A stretch of DNA of 64,000 bases, taken from contig NZ_JAHVHU010000005.1 in assembly GCF_019802045.1 (NCBI RefSeq), positions 124,001-188,000 of the forward strand. Direction: 5' to 3'. The translations under genes were made by a program, and so were the position numbers. The first letter of the stretch is position 1. The number at the start of each line of letters is the position of its first letter. The notes beneath the pieces were generated by a model. The model searched no databases, was not told the origin of the DNA, and was given only the letters and a program-made list of their open reading frames with translations. Positions 26,705 through 35,954 of this stretch are shown one piece after another. Origin of the DNA: Membranihabitans marinus. GTDB taxonomy: Bacteria; Bacteroidota; Bacteroidia; Chitinophagales; Saprospiraceae.

Positions 26705-26906
26705 GAGTAAAAGACAAGAAGGCGATTGAGAATTTCGTCTCTTTTGAGATTGGGGCTAGGTGATGTTCACGCGTTTGCAGTTCATCCGTTTATGGTTTGG
26801 CGCATGCGGGATGACAGTCAGACATCGGTTCATATATAAACCTGGCATCTCGCCCTCGATGTCTAATTTTCTCTGCTATCCCCTTTTAGCTTATTGCTTG
26901 ATGCTA

Positions 26907-29852
26907 TCAACTTTTATTCACAGCCTCCCACAGCACCTCCACCGGATGCAGCGCCGTCACCCCGACCCCGTCGAGTACCTGATGGCGACAACTGACCCCT
27001 TGAGCAACCGGAATCGTTTCCTTCCCCAAATCGCGCATAGCAGGAAACACGGCCAATTCTCCGATTTGCATGGACAATTCGAAATGTTCTTTTTCAAACC
27101 CAAAAGAACCAGCCATACCACAGCATCCGGAAGGAATGTATTCCACGTGATGGTTTTCGGGCAACGAAAGCAAAGCAACCACTGCTTCCTTCTCTGCCAT
27201 CGCTTTATAATGACAGTGCAGGTGGAGGGCTATCTGTCGAGGTGCCTGATCAAACTGATCCGCTGATATATGTCCGTGAATAAGTTCCTGATGTAAAAAC
27301 TCTTCCACTGTCCAGGTTTGGGTTGACAATTTCCGTGCTTTTTCGCGCCATTCATCCCGCAATATCTCCGGATACTCATCGCGAAAGCTCAATACAGCGG
27401 ATGGTTCGACGCCAACAATTACAGCGTCCGACTCATCGAGGATCGAGGCAAAAACTTCCACATTGCGTTGTGCAAAACGCCTTCCTTGTTCCAAGAACCC
27501 TTTGGAATAGGCTGCTCGCCCACTCTCTGGGTGTTGAAGATGAACAACTTCATACCCCAATTGCTCCAGGAGTTGGACCGTTTTGATCCCAATCGGTGCT
27601 TCATTCACATCGATGAACTCATCGATAAAAATATAAACTTTGGTCTTCTGTGTTTTCGGAAGAGCAGATTGGTGCCGATTCATCCATTTTTTCCAAGTCA
27701 CGGAAGATACGGGCGGCAAGGATCGTTCCGGATGAAAGCGGGCCATTTTTTTGATTAATCCGGATAGGTTGCGGATGACAATATTGGACAAACCAGGCAC
27801 ATGGGAGGCAAATCGATACAGATCATAAAACTTTAGGATGAGGTGATCCCGGATCGACCGAGAATGCGATTTATAGTATTGGGCGTAGTATTCCGATTTA
27901 AGCTTCGTCATATCGACATTGGAGGGACATTCGTTTTTACATCCTTTGCAGGAAATACACAAATCCAACACCTCCATGACTTCTTCAGAATCAAAAGACA
28001 ATACACCCTGCTCGCCTTTCATGTATTCTCGCATCGCATTGGCCCGACCCCGGGTGGAATCTTTCTCATAACGGGTAGCCATATAGCTCGGACACATGGT
28101 TCCACCCGTCTCGGCCAATTTCCGGCAATCCCCCGTCCCATTGCATTTTTCGATGACCCGCATCATCCCCCCCGCGGCCTGAAAACTATAGTAGGTTTCA
28201 TAGTCCCACGAAGGCTCATCGGTGGTGTATCGCAAAGCTGTGTCCATGGGTGGTGCATCCACGATTTTACCAGGATTAAATAGATTATCGGGATCCCAGA
28301 TGGCTTTGACCCGACGCCAAATTTCATACATTTCATCGCCCACCATCATGGGGAGAAATTCAGCACGTACCCGGCCATCACCGTGTTCACCACTGAGCAC
28401 GCCTTTGTATTTTTTGACGAGTTGTGCACTGGCCGTACTGATATCCCGGAGTCCTTTGACCCCTTCCGGGGTCTTCAGGTTGAGGATTGGTCGCAAATGC
28501 AATTCACCGGCACCGGCATGCGCATAAAACACCGCTTCCTGATGATGTTCTTTGCATATTTCTTCAAATTCAGCAATGTATTGCGGGAGATCGACCAACC
28601 GGACCGCTGTATCTTCAATGCATGCGAGGGGTTTCGCATCGCCTTTTATGTTCGACAACACCCCCAATCCAGCCGCCCGAAGATTCCAGACCCGGTCTGT
28701 GTCCTTTCCCTCTACGAGCGTAGCGGTGTACCCCATCTGATGTTTCTCCAGCTTTTGACCCATCAACACGGCTTTATCTTTCGCAGAACCCGATTCATCA
28801 CCTCGAAATTCAATCATCAAGACGGCAGCCGGATCCCCTTCAATAAAAAACTTGTTCTTTAATTGTTCCGGATTTTCCCACGCACAATGCAGGATGGTCC
28901 GGTCCATCAATTCACATTTGGAAGGAGAATCTTCCATCGCAGTAACCGTGGCTTTCATGGCTTCATTGACCGAATGAAAATGAGGACAAAGCACGGCCAC
29001 ATCCTGCCCGGGCAATGGCACCAGATTCAGAACGATTTCGGTGGTAAAAGCCAGGGTACCTTCCGAACCACAAAGTAATTTGGCCATATTAAAATGTTCA
29101 TCCGATCCTTGGTCAAAGTAGCCGGCCTGTCGGAGTATATCCAGCGCGTAGCCTTGATTGCGTCGATGGATCTCAGGATGTGGGTAGGCCTTGGCGATTT
29201 TGTCAGCCATCCCTTCCTCCCGGAGCAAATTTATGATTTGCCGGCCTATGAGGTCCTTCCGTTTTGATCCATTTGGTTCATTAAAATAACTGCCGGGATC
29301 TTCATCCTGAAACACAGCGAACTCCCCATTGGCAAGCAGTACTTCCAGGGACAGCACGTGATCCCGGGTATTTCCAAATTCGATGGAAGTCGAGCCACAG
29401 GAATTATTCCCCACCATCCCGGCCATCATACAGCGGTTTGCGGTGGACGTATTGGGTCCAAAATACCACCCAAAAGGTGCCAAATAGTTATTCAGTTCAT
29501 CGCGGATAACGCCAGGCTCTACCCGAACCCATCCTTCCTCTTTATTCAGCTCCAGGATAGCCGTCATATAACGAGACACATCAACAACCAGCCCCTCGCC
29601 CACACATTGACCAGCCAATGAAGTACCGGCAGCTCGCGGGATCAGAGCAATCTTGTTTTTATCCGCCCATTGGACGATCTTCTGGCAGTCTGTTTTATGT
29701 CTCGGAAAGACCACTCCAAGGGGTAATTCACGATAAATCGATGCATCTGTGGCATACAGATGCCGGTGCAACGAATCTTGGTAGCCATCCCCATCCAACT
29801 GGGCGATGAGATCATTAAAGTTCTTGGTATTTATGGCTGTGGTGTGTTTCAT
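26907..29852 (-). CDS. FAD-binding and (Fe-S)-binding oxidoreductase (D-lactate/glycolate dehydrogenase type)
   Basis: 981 residues from the ATG at 29852 (MKHTTAINTKNFNDLIAQLD); an in-frame start 14 codons upstream is less likely. Residues ~30-250 are the FAD_binding_4 domain (VVFPRHKTDCQKIVQWAD, IPRAAGTSLAGQCVGEG, MAGMVGNNSCGSTSIEFGNT); the FAD-oxidase C-domain follows to ~520 (FYAHAGAGELHLRPIL, LSGEHGDGRVRAEFLP, LFNPGKIVD). Then two 4Fe-4S motifs (CNGTGDCRK...MCPSY; CISCKGCKNECPS) and a C-terminal CCG region (HLHCHYKAM, SGCCGMAGSFGFEKEHF). It oxidises a 2-hydroxyacid and passes electrons to quinones; D-lactate is the commonest substrate of this fused form, but that is inference. Confidence 0.9.
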   Translation of the reverse strand: MKHTTAINTKNFNDLIAQLDGDGYQDSLHRHLYATDASIYRELPLGVVFPRHKTDCQKIVQWADKNKIALIPRAAGTSLAGQCVGEGLVVDVSRYMTAILELNKEEGWVRVEPGVIRDELNNYLAPFGWYFGPNTSTANRCMMAGMVGNNSCGSTSIEFGNTRDHVLSLEVLLANGEFAVFQDEDPGSYFNEPNGSKRKDLIGRQIINLLREEGMADKIAKAYPHPEIHRRNQGYALDILRQAGYFDQGSDEHFNMAKLLCGSEGTLAFTTEIVLNLVPLPGQDVAVLCPHFHSVNEAMKATVTAMEDSPSKCELMDRTILHCAWENPEQLKNKFFIEGDPAAVLMIEFRGDESGSAKDKAVLMGQKLEKHQMGYTATLVEGKDTDRVWNLRAAGLGVLSNIKGDAKPLACIEDTAVRLVDLPQYIAEFEEICKEHHQEAVFYAHAGAGELHLRPILNLKTPEGVKGLRDISTASAQLVKKYKGVLSGEHGDGRVRAEFLPMMVGDEMYEIWRRVKAIWDPDNLFNPGKIVDAPPMDTALRYTTDEPSWDYETYYSFQAAGGMMRVIEKCNGTGDCRKLAETGGTMCPSYMATRYEKDSTRGRANAMREYMKGEQGVLSFDSEEVMEVLDLCISCKGCKNECPSNVDMTKLKSEYYAQYYKSHSRSIRDHLILKFYDLYRFASHVPGLSNIVIRNLSGLIKKMARFHPERSLPPVSSVTWKKWMNRHQSALPKTQKTKVYIFIDEFIDVNEAPIGIKTVQLLEQLGYEVVHLQHPESGRAAYSKGFLEQGRRFAQRNVEVFASILDESDAVIVGVEPSAVLSFRDEYPEILRDEWREKARKLSTQTWTVEEFLHQELIHGHISADQFDQAPRQIALHLHCHYKAMAEKEAVVALLSLPENHHVEYIPSGCCGMAGSFGFEKEHFELSMQIGELAVFPAMRDLGKETIPVAQGVSCRHQVLDGVGVTALHPVEVLWEAVNKS

Positions 29853-29906
29853 TATGGAAAAGAAATTAACTAACTTAGCGGCTTTGATCACCAAATTTAA
29901 TGAAAA

Positions 29907-30347
29907 ATGAATAGTTCCTTCTATAATATTATGGTTTCAGCGCATTCAGGTCTTCGTTGGTTGTTGCTACTGTTCTTATTGATTGCTCTATTCCAGACCT
30001 TTGGGCGTCGCGGAAAATTTGGTGACATCAAAGAAACGAAATCCGTTTTGATTGCTTTTATTTTGACCCACATTCAACTCCTACTGGGATTGATTCTTTT
30101 CTTCCTGAGTCCCAAGGTCCAATTCGGGGGTTCCACCATGAGCAGCTCCCTGTTCCGGTTTTTTACCGTGGAGCACTCTCTGATTATGATTATAGCGATT
30201 GTGTTGATCACTTTGGGCTACACCCGTTCCAAAAAGGCCCCAAAACCTTTTAATGTAGCCTTCAATTTTTATATTATCGCATTGGTATTAATTCTGGTTG
30301 GTATTCCATGGCCATTCCGCGAAGCATTGGGTGCAGGTTGGTTCTAA
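29907..30347 (+). CDS. Four-helix integral membrane protein, cytochrome b-like
   Basis: 146 residues with four hydrophobic segments (~13-29, 46-67, 87-106, 120-137). Conserved-looking polar residues inside membranes: HSGLRW near 12-17, THIQLLLGL near 53-61 and VEHSLIMII near 90. The HSGLRW and THIQ/EHS histidines could bind haem, and relatives are often annotated as cytochrome b or as hypothetical. No soluble domain. Divergent from the FAD/Fe-S oxidoreductase with a 54-bp gap, so a functional link (quinone or haem) is possible but unproven. Confidence 0.6.
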   Translation: MNSSFYNIMVSAHSGLRWLLLLFLLIALFQTFGRRGKFGDIKETKSVLIAFILTHIQLLLGLILFFLSPKVQFGGSTMSSSLFRFFTVEHSLIMIIAIVLITLGYTRSKKAPKPFNVAFNFYIIALVLILVGIPWPFREALGAGWF

Positions 30348-30391
30348 TGGGTAATAATGTATGTGAAGGCAGTGTAAAATTTTTAAAAGAC

Positions 30392-30458
30392 GACCCACAG
30401 CGTGGGTCACAGTATATTAGGTCTGGTGGAGGGCTTTATCTCGACCCAAGAGAGGTCG
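30392..30458 (+). repeat. R3 paired-hairpin element, copy 1
   Basis: Palindrome GACCCACAGCGTGGGTC (30392-30408), a spacer starting ACAGTATATTAGG, then palindrome CGACCCAAGAGAGGTCG ending at 30458 and preceded by TTTATCT. The 50-bp hairpin-to-hairpin distance is the same as in the copy at 38843-38909. Located in the 3' flank of the membrane protein gene. Confidence 0.65.
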
Positions 30459-30614
30459 CACGGTAAACACTGACCACTGCTGTTTTTTATAGCCGAAACT
30501 TGAGTATATAACTTTCAGGCGCAGGAGGTTCAGCACTTCAACCCTAGCGGCAGACGGCACACGCCAGGTCGTTAAAAATGTGAAAACGTGTATGGGAATT
30601 CCACTAATTATTCA

Positions 30615-30622
30615 GACCTTTG
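30615..30622 (+). promoter_or_regulatory. Bacteroidota -7 promoter element for the marC-like gene
   Basis: GACCTTTG differs from TAnnTTTG at one position. It covers a TTG that would otherwise be an upstream start, which argues for the ATG at 30644 instead. Confidence 0.4.
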
Positions 30623-30643
30623 CGCCCGCAAAATTTTCAGGAT

Positions 30644-31213
30644 ATGGAACTCAACTTCAAGGACATTTTATCGATCAGCCTGGTCATGTTTTCCGTGATT
30701 GACATCATCGGGTCGTTGCCGATTATTCTCTCGATGAAACAAAAAGGCATCAAAATCCAGGCGAGAAAAGCTTCCATTGTTTCGTTCGTGATCATGGTCA
30801 TATTCCTGTTCACAGGTGTAAAATTGCTGAGTTTATTTGGCGTCGATGTGGGTTCTTTTGCAGTAGCTGGATCGATCGTTATATTTTTACTCGGACTTGA
30901 AATGATCCTGGGTATTCATTTGTTTCGTGATGAACCTGAAAGTACGAGCAGCTCCATTGTACCCATCGCTTTTCCCTTAATAGCCGGCGCCGGTGCATTG
31001 ACCACCATTCTGGCTCTAAAATCCCAATACAACAACATCAACATTTTGATCGGTATTGCCATCAATATTGCCCTGGTCTATCTCGTACTGCGATTTTCGG
31101 GATGGATCGAAAAAAAGATTGGCAGCAATGGCATCGAAGTTTTACGAAAAGTTTTTGGAATTATACTCCTGGCCATTGCGATCCGGTTGTTTAAGGAGAA
31201 TTGGTTTATGTAA
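30644..31213 (+). CDS. MarC family integral membrane protein
   Basis: 189 residues from the ATG at 30644 (MELNFKDILSISLVMFSVID). Six hydrophobic segments. Family pattern: SVIDIIGSLPIILSMKQKGI near the N-terminus, AGSIVIFLLGLEMILGIHLF, IVPIAFPLIAGAGALTTILA (the most conserved MarC stretch) and GSNGIEVLRKVFGIILLAIA at the end. MarC/SNARE-like proteins sit in the inner membrane; despite the name they are not established resistance pumps and their function is unknown. Monocistronic here. Confidence 0.88.
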   Translation: MELNFKDILSISLVMFSVIDIIGSLPIILSMKQKGIKIQARKASIVSFVIMVIFLFTGVKLLSLFGVDVGSFAVAGSIVIFLLGLEMILGIHLFRDEPESTSSSIVPIAFPLIAGAGALTTILALKSQYNNINILIGIAINIALVYLVLRFSGWIEKKIGSNGIEVLRKVFGIILLAIAIRLFKENWFM

Positions 31214-31491
31214 TGATTTCAAAAATAATTGCAGCGTTCATTTAAAGCAAATTCGCAACTAGCCATTGTAAAACCAGGGATTAGGTCTGGATTTATTCAT
31301 TTCAGAAGCGGCATTCAAAACGCTATCCACCCAACATCAAGTTGTGTAAGACGGTTCTATAAGTATTTTCAGGATAAAGAGTGCTTTGAAAAGAAGTGCG
31401 TTTTGCATTCTGCTCAAAAAATTATTTGGCACCGAAATATTTATATTATCACCTGTTTATCGTACTTTCCCTTAAAATTTAATACAAACTC

Positions 31492-33591
31492 ATGAAAAAA
31501 TACCCCATGATCAACCGGGATATTAGTTGGTTGTCTTTCAATGCCCGTGTACTGCAGGAAGCCAAAGACCACCTGAATCCGCTGTACGAACGCATCAAAT
31601 TTCTCGCGATCTACAGCTCCAATCTCGGGGAGTACTTTGCGGTACGCGTCTCCCAACACCGGAACCTGATCCGATTGGGTAAAAAAGAAAAGAAAGAACT
31701 TCATCTTGAAACGAAGGATATTCTCGATCAAATGCTGGACATTGTGACCGAGCAACAAAAAGAAGTAAGTCGGATTTTTGATGAAGAGATCGTCCCGGAT
31801 TTGGAAAATGAGGACATACACATTCTTCGCCGGTTGGATCTTAACGATGCACAGAAGACGGAGGTTGAAAATTACTTTCATCAATACATGTTGCCCTACG
31901 TACAACCCGTCGTTCTGCTCAAAGAAAAAGTTCGTCCTTTTTTGAATAATGCCGAACTATACCTGGCGGTGGATATGAAAGAAAAAGAAGGTAAGTACAA
32001 GGGGAAAACTCAATATGCCATCGTCAAGGTCCCGTCAGATCACCTGGACCGGTTTATCCCCCTGGCTCATTCCAAGCGGGGACACCACGACATCATCATT
32101 CTCGATGACATCGTCCGTCACAGTATTTCCTGGCTTTTTCCCGGTTACGATATTCAGGACACCTATTCCATCAAACTGACCCGCGATGCGGAACTTTACA
32201 TCGACGATGAGTTCTCGGGAGATCTGATCAAGAAAATCAAAAAAAGTCTCAACCAACGAAACATCGGTCCGGCATCCCGGCTGGTCTATGATCGGGAAAT
32301 GCCGGAAAAACTACTCGATTACCTGCAGGATGTCATGCACATCGAAGAGCTGGACCTGATCCCAGAGGGCCGATATCACAACAACTTTGACTTCTTCAAT
32401 TTTCCGGAATTCGACAAGGAGCACCTCAATCTCAAACAGCTCCCTCCCCTGGATTACCACCCGATCATGGACAGCGATGATATTTTTACAACCATCCATG
32501 AACAAGATCACCTCATCATGTTCCCGTATCACTCCTATGAATCCGTCGTTCAATTTTTCGAAGCGGCTGCGGTGGATCCGGACGTGACACACATAAAAAT
32601 CATCCAGTACCGGGTAGCCGAACACAGCCGGATTATGGAAGCCTTAATGAACGCCTCCAAAGCCGGTAAAAATGTGACAGCCTTTATAGAGGTAAAGGCT
32701 CGGTTTGATGAAGAGCGGAACCTCGGATGGGGTGAAAAACTGGAGAAGGCTGGTGTAAAAGTTCACTACAGCTTTCCAGGCTTGAAAGTACACTCCAAGT
32801 CAGCTTTGGTCCGTCGGATTGAAGATGGCCAACCCGTCCTGTACACCTACCTCAGCACCGGGAATTTCAATGAAGATACCGCTAAAGTGTACAGCGATTT
32901 TGGGTTGTTCACCGCTCAAGAAGACATCACGAATGAAATTTCTCGGCTGTTCTCCATTCTTGAAACGGTTCGTTTGCCCAATCAAAAGTTTGATCATTTA
33001 TTGGTGGGCCAGTTTAATCTCAAATCCAAACTTATTGAAATGGTGGAGGCTGAGATCAAAGCGGCTAAATCGGGGAAACCGGCAGAAATTTTTATAAAGG
33101 TCAACAGCATCCAGGATCCGGAAATGATCGAACTGCTTTATAAAGCATCTGAAGCCGGAATCATTATTCGGCTGATCGTACGCGGAGTTTGTTGCCTGAT
33201 CCCCGGCCAAAAAGGGTTTAGTGAAAACATCACCGCCATCAGCATCGTAGACCGATACCTGGAACACGCTCGCGTATTCAAATTTCATAATCAGGGCGAA
33301 CCAAAAATGTATATTTCTTCCGCAGACTGGATGACCCGAAACCTCAATTATCGGATCGAAACTGCCATTCCCATTTATGATCCTGCGGTTTTTCAGACCA
33401 TCGATGAAATCATGGAATTGCAATGGAGTGACAATGTTAAGGCCCGAAAAATTGATGGTACGGGCGATAACACGTACATTCGCCACGAAAATGATATTCG
33501 GATCCAAAGTCAATTGGAGACCTACTACTACTTCAAGCGGCTGGAAGAAGAATACAACAAACAATTAAATGAAAATGAACATGTCGAATAG
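31492..33591 (+). CDS. ppk1: Polyphosphate kinase 1
   Basis: 699 residues, usual PPK1 length. N-domain NRDISWLSFNARVLQEA and FLAIYSSNLGEYFAVRVSQH; head domain to ~310; C1 domain with DPDVTHIKIIQYRVAEHSRI, VTAFIEVKARFDEERNLGWG and the autophosphorylated His in KVHSKSALVRR; C2 domain with HARVFKFHNQGEPKMYISSA and DWMTRNLNYRIE. It reversibly polymerises ATP gamma-phosphate into inorganic polyphosphate and is usually membrane-associated. The 3' end overlaps the purB start region, implying co-expression with purine synthesis. Confidence 0.95.
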   Translation: MKKYPMINRDISWLSFNARVLQEAKDHLNPLYERIKFLAIYSSNLGEYFAVRVSQHRNLIRLGKKEKKELHLETKDILDQMLDIVTEQQKEVSRIFDEEIVPDLENEDIHILRRLDLNDAQKTEVENYFHQYMLPYVQPVVLLKEKVRPFLNNAELYLAVDMKEKEGKYKGKTQYAIVKVPSDHLDRFIPLAHSKRGHHDIIILDDIVRHSISWLFPGYDIQDTYSIKLTRDAELYIDDEFSGDLIKKIKKSLNQRNIGPASRLVYDREMPEKLLDYLQDVMHIEELDLIPEGRYHNNFDFFNFPEFDKEHLNLKQLPPLDYHPIMDSDDIFTTIHEQDHLIMFPYHSYESVVQFFEAAAVDPDVTHIKIIQYRVAEHSRIMEALMNASKAGKNVTAFIEVKARFDEERNLGWGEKLEKAGVKVHYSFPGLKVHSKSALVRRIEDGQPVLYTYLSTGNFNEDTAKVYSDFGLFTAQEDITNEISRLFSILETVRLPNQKFDHLLVGQFNLKSKLIEMVEAEIKAAKSGKPAEIFIKVNSIQDPEMIELLYKASEAGIIIRLIVRGVCCLIPGQKGFSENITAISIVDRYLEHARVFKFHNQGEPKMYISSADWMTRNLNYRIETAIPIYDPAVFQTIDEIMELQWSDNVKARKIDGTGDNTYIRHENDIRIQSQLETYYYFKRLEEEYNKQLNENEHVE

Positions 33592-34930
33592 TTTAATGCA
33601 CATATCTCCAGTTGATGGTCGCTACGCCGGAAAAACGAAGGCACTCCAGGATTACTTCTCCGAATATGCCCTGATCAAATACCGCGTCACCGTCGAGATC
33701 AAATATTTTATTGCTTTATCCAAAGTATCCCATGATGCGTTGCCAGATCTTAGTCCGGAACAGATCCAGGAATTGGAATCCTGGGTGGAATCGTTCACCC
33801 CGGCTGAAGCCGAAAAGATAAAAGGCATCGAACGAACGACCAATCACGATGTAAAAGCAGTCGAGTACTGGATCAAAGAAAAATTCCAAAAAACCGATAT
33901 GGTTGACTGGCAGGAGTTCATTCATTTTGGGCTCACTTCGCAGGACATCAATAACACGGCCATGCCGATGATGGTCAAAGACGGACTGGAAGAAGTTATT
34001 ATTCCAGGTTTTGAACGAATCATAGATATCCTGGATCAAAAATCAAGCGAATGGGAAGATGTCCCCATGTTGGCACGAACGCACGGCCAGCCGGCCAGTC
34101 CGACCCGACTGGGCAAAGAGATTCAGGTGTTTAGCTATCGGATGAAAACCCAGCTCAATCATCTCAAAAACCTGAAGATCTCAGGAAAGTTTGGTGGAGC
34201 CACTGGAAACTTCAACGCTCATCAAGTCACATTTCCTGAAGTCGACTGGGTTCAATTCGGCGATGATTTTCTCAAAAACGACCTCGACATAGAACGGCAA
34301 TCCCGAACGACACAAATCGAAAACTACGATGATCTGGCAGCCACTTTTCAGACGGTAGGGCGTTGCAACACGATATTGATTGATTTATGCAGAGACATCT
34401 GGCAATACATCTCTCAGGATTATTTCAAGCAGCGGATTGTGGCCGGTGAAGTCGGTTCTTCTGCGATGCCACATAAAGTGAACCCCATCGATTTTGAAAA
34501 TGCAGAAGGAAATCTGGGACTGGCCAATGCTATATTTCACCACCTGGCAGAAAAACTGCCCATTTCCAGACTACAGCGGGATCTGACCGACAGTACCGTC
34601 ACCCGGAACATCGGGGTTCCCCTGGCACATACCCTGATCGCTGTTTCTTCATTGGAAAAAGGACTGGGTAAAATCACGCTCCATCAGGCAGCACTGAATG
34701 AAGATTTGGCCAACAATTGGGCTGTTGTAGCCGAAGCGTTGCAAAACATTCTTCGTCGCGAACGGTATCCAAAACCCTACGAAGCACTAAAAGCGTTGAC
34801 ACGGACAGGGGATAAAATAACCGAAGAAACGATTGCAAATTTCATCGCGGAACTCGATGTATCCGACTCGATCAAAGATGAAATGAGGGTCATCACGCCG
34901 TTTAATTATACCGGGGTGAATGATGGTTAA
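33581..34930 (+). CDS. purB: Adenylosuccinate lyase
   Basis: 449 residues from the ATG at 33581 (MSNSLMHISPVDGRYAGKTK); a start 4 codons upstream (33569) is also possible. Either way it overlaps the end of ppk1, by 11 or 23 bp. Fumarase/aspartase-superfamily motifs: KGIERTTNHDVKAVEYWIKE, FIHFGLTSQDINNTAMPMMV, ARTHGQPASPTRLGKEIQVF and the signature GSSAMPHKVNPIDFENAEGN (~292). It catalyses two steps: SAICAR to AICAR, and adenylosuccinate to AMP. Length and sequence resemble the larger PurB type of proteobacteria. A simple-sequence spacer follows. Confidence 0.95.
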   Translation: MSNSLMHISPVDGRYAGKTKALQDYFSEYALIKYRVTVEIKYFIALSKVSHDALPDLSPEQIQELESWVESFTPAEAEKIKGIERTTNHDVKAVEYWIKEKFQKTDMVDWQEFIHFGLTSQDINNTAMPMMVKDGLEEVIIPGFERIIDILDQKSSEWEDVPMLARTHGQPASPTRLGKEIQVFSYRMKTQLNHLKNLKISGKFGGATGNFNAHQVTFPEVDWVQFGDDFLKNDLDIERQSRTTQIENYDDLAATFQTVGRCNTILIDLCRDIWQYISQDYFKQRIVAGEVGSSAMPHKVNPIDFENAEGNLGLANAIFHHLAEKLPISRLQRDLTDSTVTRNIGVPLAHTLIAVSSLEKGLGKITLHQAALNEDLANNWAVVAEALQNILRRERYPKPYEALKALTRTGDKITEETIANFIAELDVSDSIKDEMRVITPFNYTGVNDG

Positions 34931-35013
34931 TTGTCAATAGTCGATGGTGGATTATTAGTGGTTAATGGTCAATGGTGGATTGTTGATGATCGATGAGTGC
35001 TGGTGAATTGTTT
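34931..35013. repeat. Simple-sequence spacer (GGTCAATGGTGGATT-like)
   Basis: Immediately after the purB stop: repeated variants of CAATGGTGGATTGTTGATGA and TTATTAGTGGTTAATGGT. Same general character as the spacers at 14219-14280 and 60962-61030. Confidence 0.5.
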
Positions 35014-35096
35014 GCTAGTTGGACAGTTCCCGCAGATCATAATACTCCCCGCTATTCCGAAATTTGAAATATACAAATCTGAATTCTGATCCATTC

Positions 35097-35954
35097 ATGC
35101 GCATCCGGGACATCACAGAAAACCACCACTACCCGATCTGGCTCCTACGGTTCCCGCGATTGATTTATATACACTACGTGGCTTCCAGAATTTTGTTTTT
35201 ACGTTCCAGAATCTGTCACCGATGGATCCGCAAACTGATCATTAACAGTCCAAAAAGGCAACTTCGGATTCTCGATGCAGGATGCGGAGAAGGTCAATAT
35301 CTTATCCCACAGGCGAGGCGTTGGTCCGATTGCACTTTTACAGGGATAGATCAATTAAAAGATCACATCGCATTTTTAACAAAGCTGGTCAATAAAAAGA
35401 GGATAACTAACTGCCATCTTGAAATCATAGATATAAAAGCTTACCTGTCCGGTGGCCCTGAAGTCGACCTTATTTATATGATCGGCGTGCTTCAGTACCT
35501 TCCCCGTCCCGAAAAGGTTCTGAATCTCATGGGGCAAACCCAATCACCCGGCCAGCAGGTTCTTCTATACACCCCAATCCGAACCAAAATCCATTATAAA
35601 TTTTACCAATGGATCCGAAGTAAGTATGGGCACTACGATGATGCACAGGAGCAGTACAACCCCATCAAAGAAAAGGATTTATATGAGTGGATTGAAAACG
35701 CAAGGTATCGAATTGCCCATAAAGAATACCACTACAAACGGGTGGGCACGCTGGGCCATGAAATTATGCAATCTTTGATTATTTTATGGACAAACTGGCC
35801 AATGGCTCTCAAAATCATCCCCGCTTTGTTTTTTATAATATTGATGCCAATCTTTGTATCTTTACAGGTTGTGGATGGGTGGTTTCCATCCAGACATCCG
35901 AAGCGAGGAAACGGATTACTTTTAATATTAGAAAAACAATCAATACGTGGCTAA
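35097..35954 (+). CDS. Class I SAM-dependent methyltransferase with C-terminal membrane helix
   Basis: 285 residues from the ATG at 35097 (MRIRDITENHHYPIWLLRFP). An upstream TTG at 35064 lies in an AAATTTG that looks like a promoter -7, so the ATG is preferred. Motif I ILDAGCGEGQYLIP (~68-81), a motif II-like FTGIDQLKDHI, and VDLIYMIGVLQYLPRPEKVL (motif IV/post). A hydrophobic segment IIPALFFIILMPIFVSLQVV near 245-265 suggests membrane attachment, pointing to a lipid or lipid-linked substrate, but no substrate can be named. It overlaps the mutS start by 8 bp, so the two are co-transcribed. Confidence 0.8.
   Translation: MRIRDITENHHYPIWLLRFPRLIYIHYVASRILFLRSRICHRWIRKLIINSPKRQLRILDAGCGEGQYLIPQARRWSDCTFTGIDQLKDHIAFLTKLVNKKRITNCHLEIIDIKAYLSGGPEVDLIYMIGVLQYLPRPEKVLNLMGQTQSPGQQVLLYTPIRTKIHYKFYQWIRSKYGHYDDAQEQYNPIKEKDLYEWIENARYRIAHKEYHYKRVGTLGHEIMQSLIILWTNWPMALKIIPALFFIILMPIFVSLQVVDGWFPSRHPKRGNGLLLILEKQSIRG

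Noticed and set aside
28383-28862. 159-codon plus-strand open frame, with another at 27843-28283
   Set aside because: Both lie antisense to the FAD/Fe-S oxidoreductase, whose motifs are intact.
31229-31495. 88-codon frame before ppk1
   Set aside because: No start context or family, overlaps the ppk1 leader.
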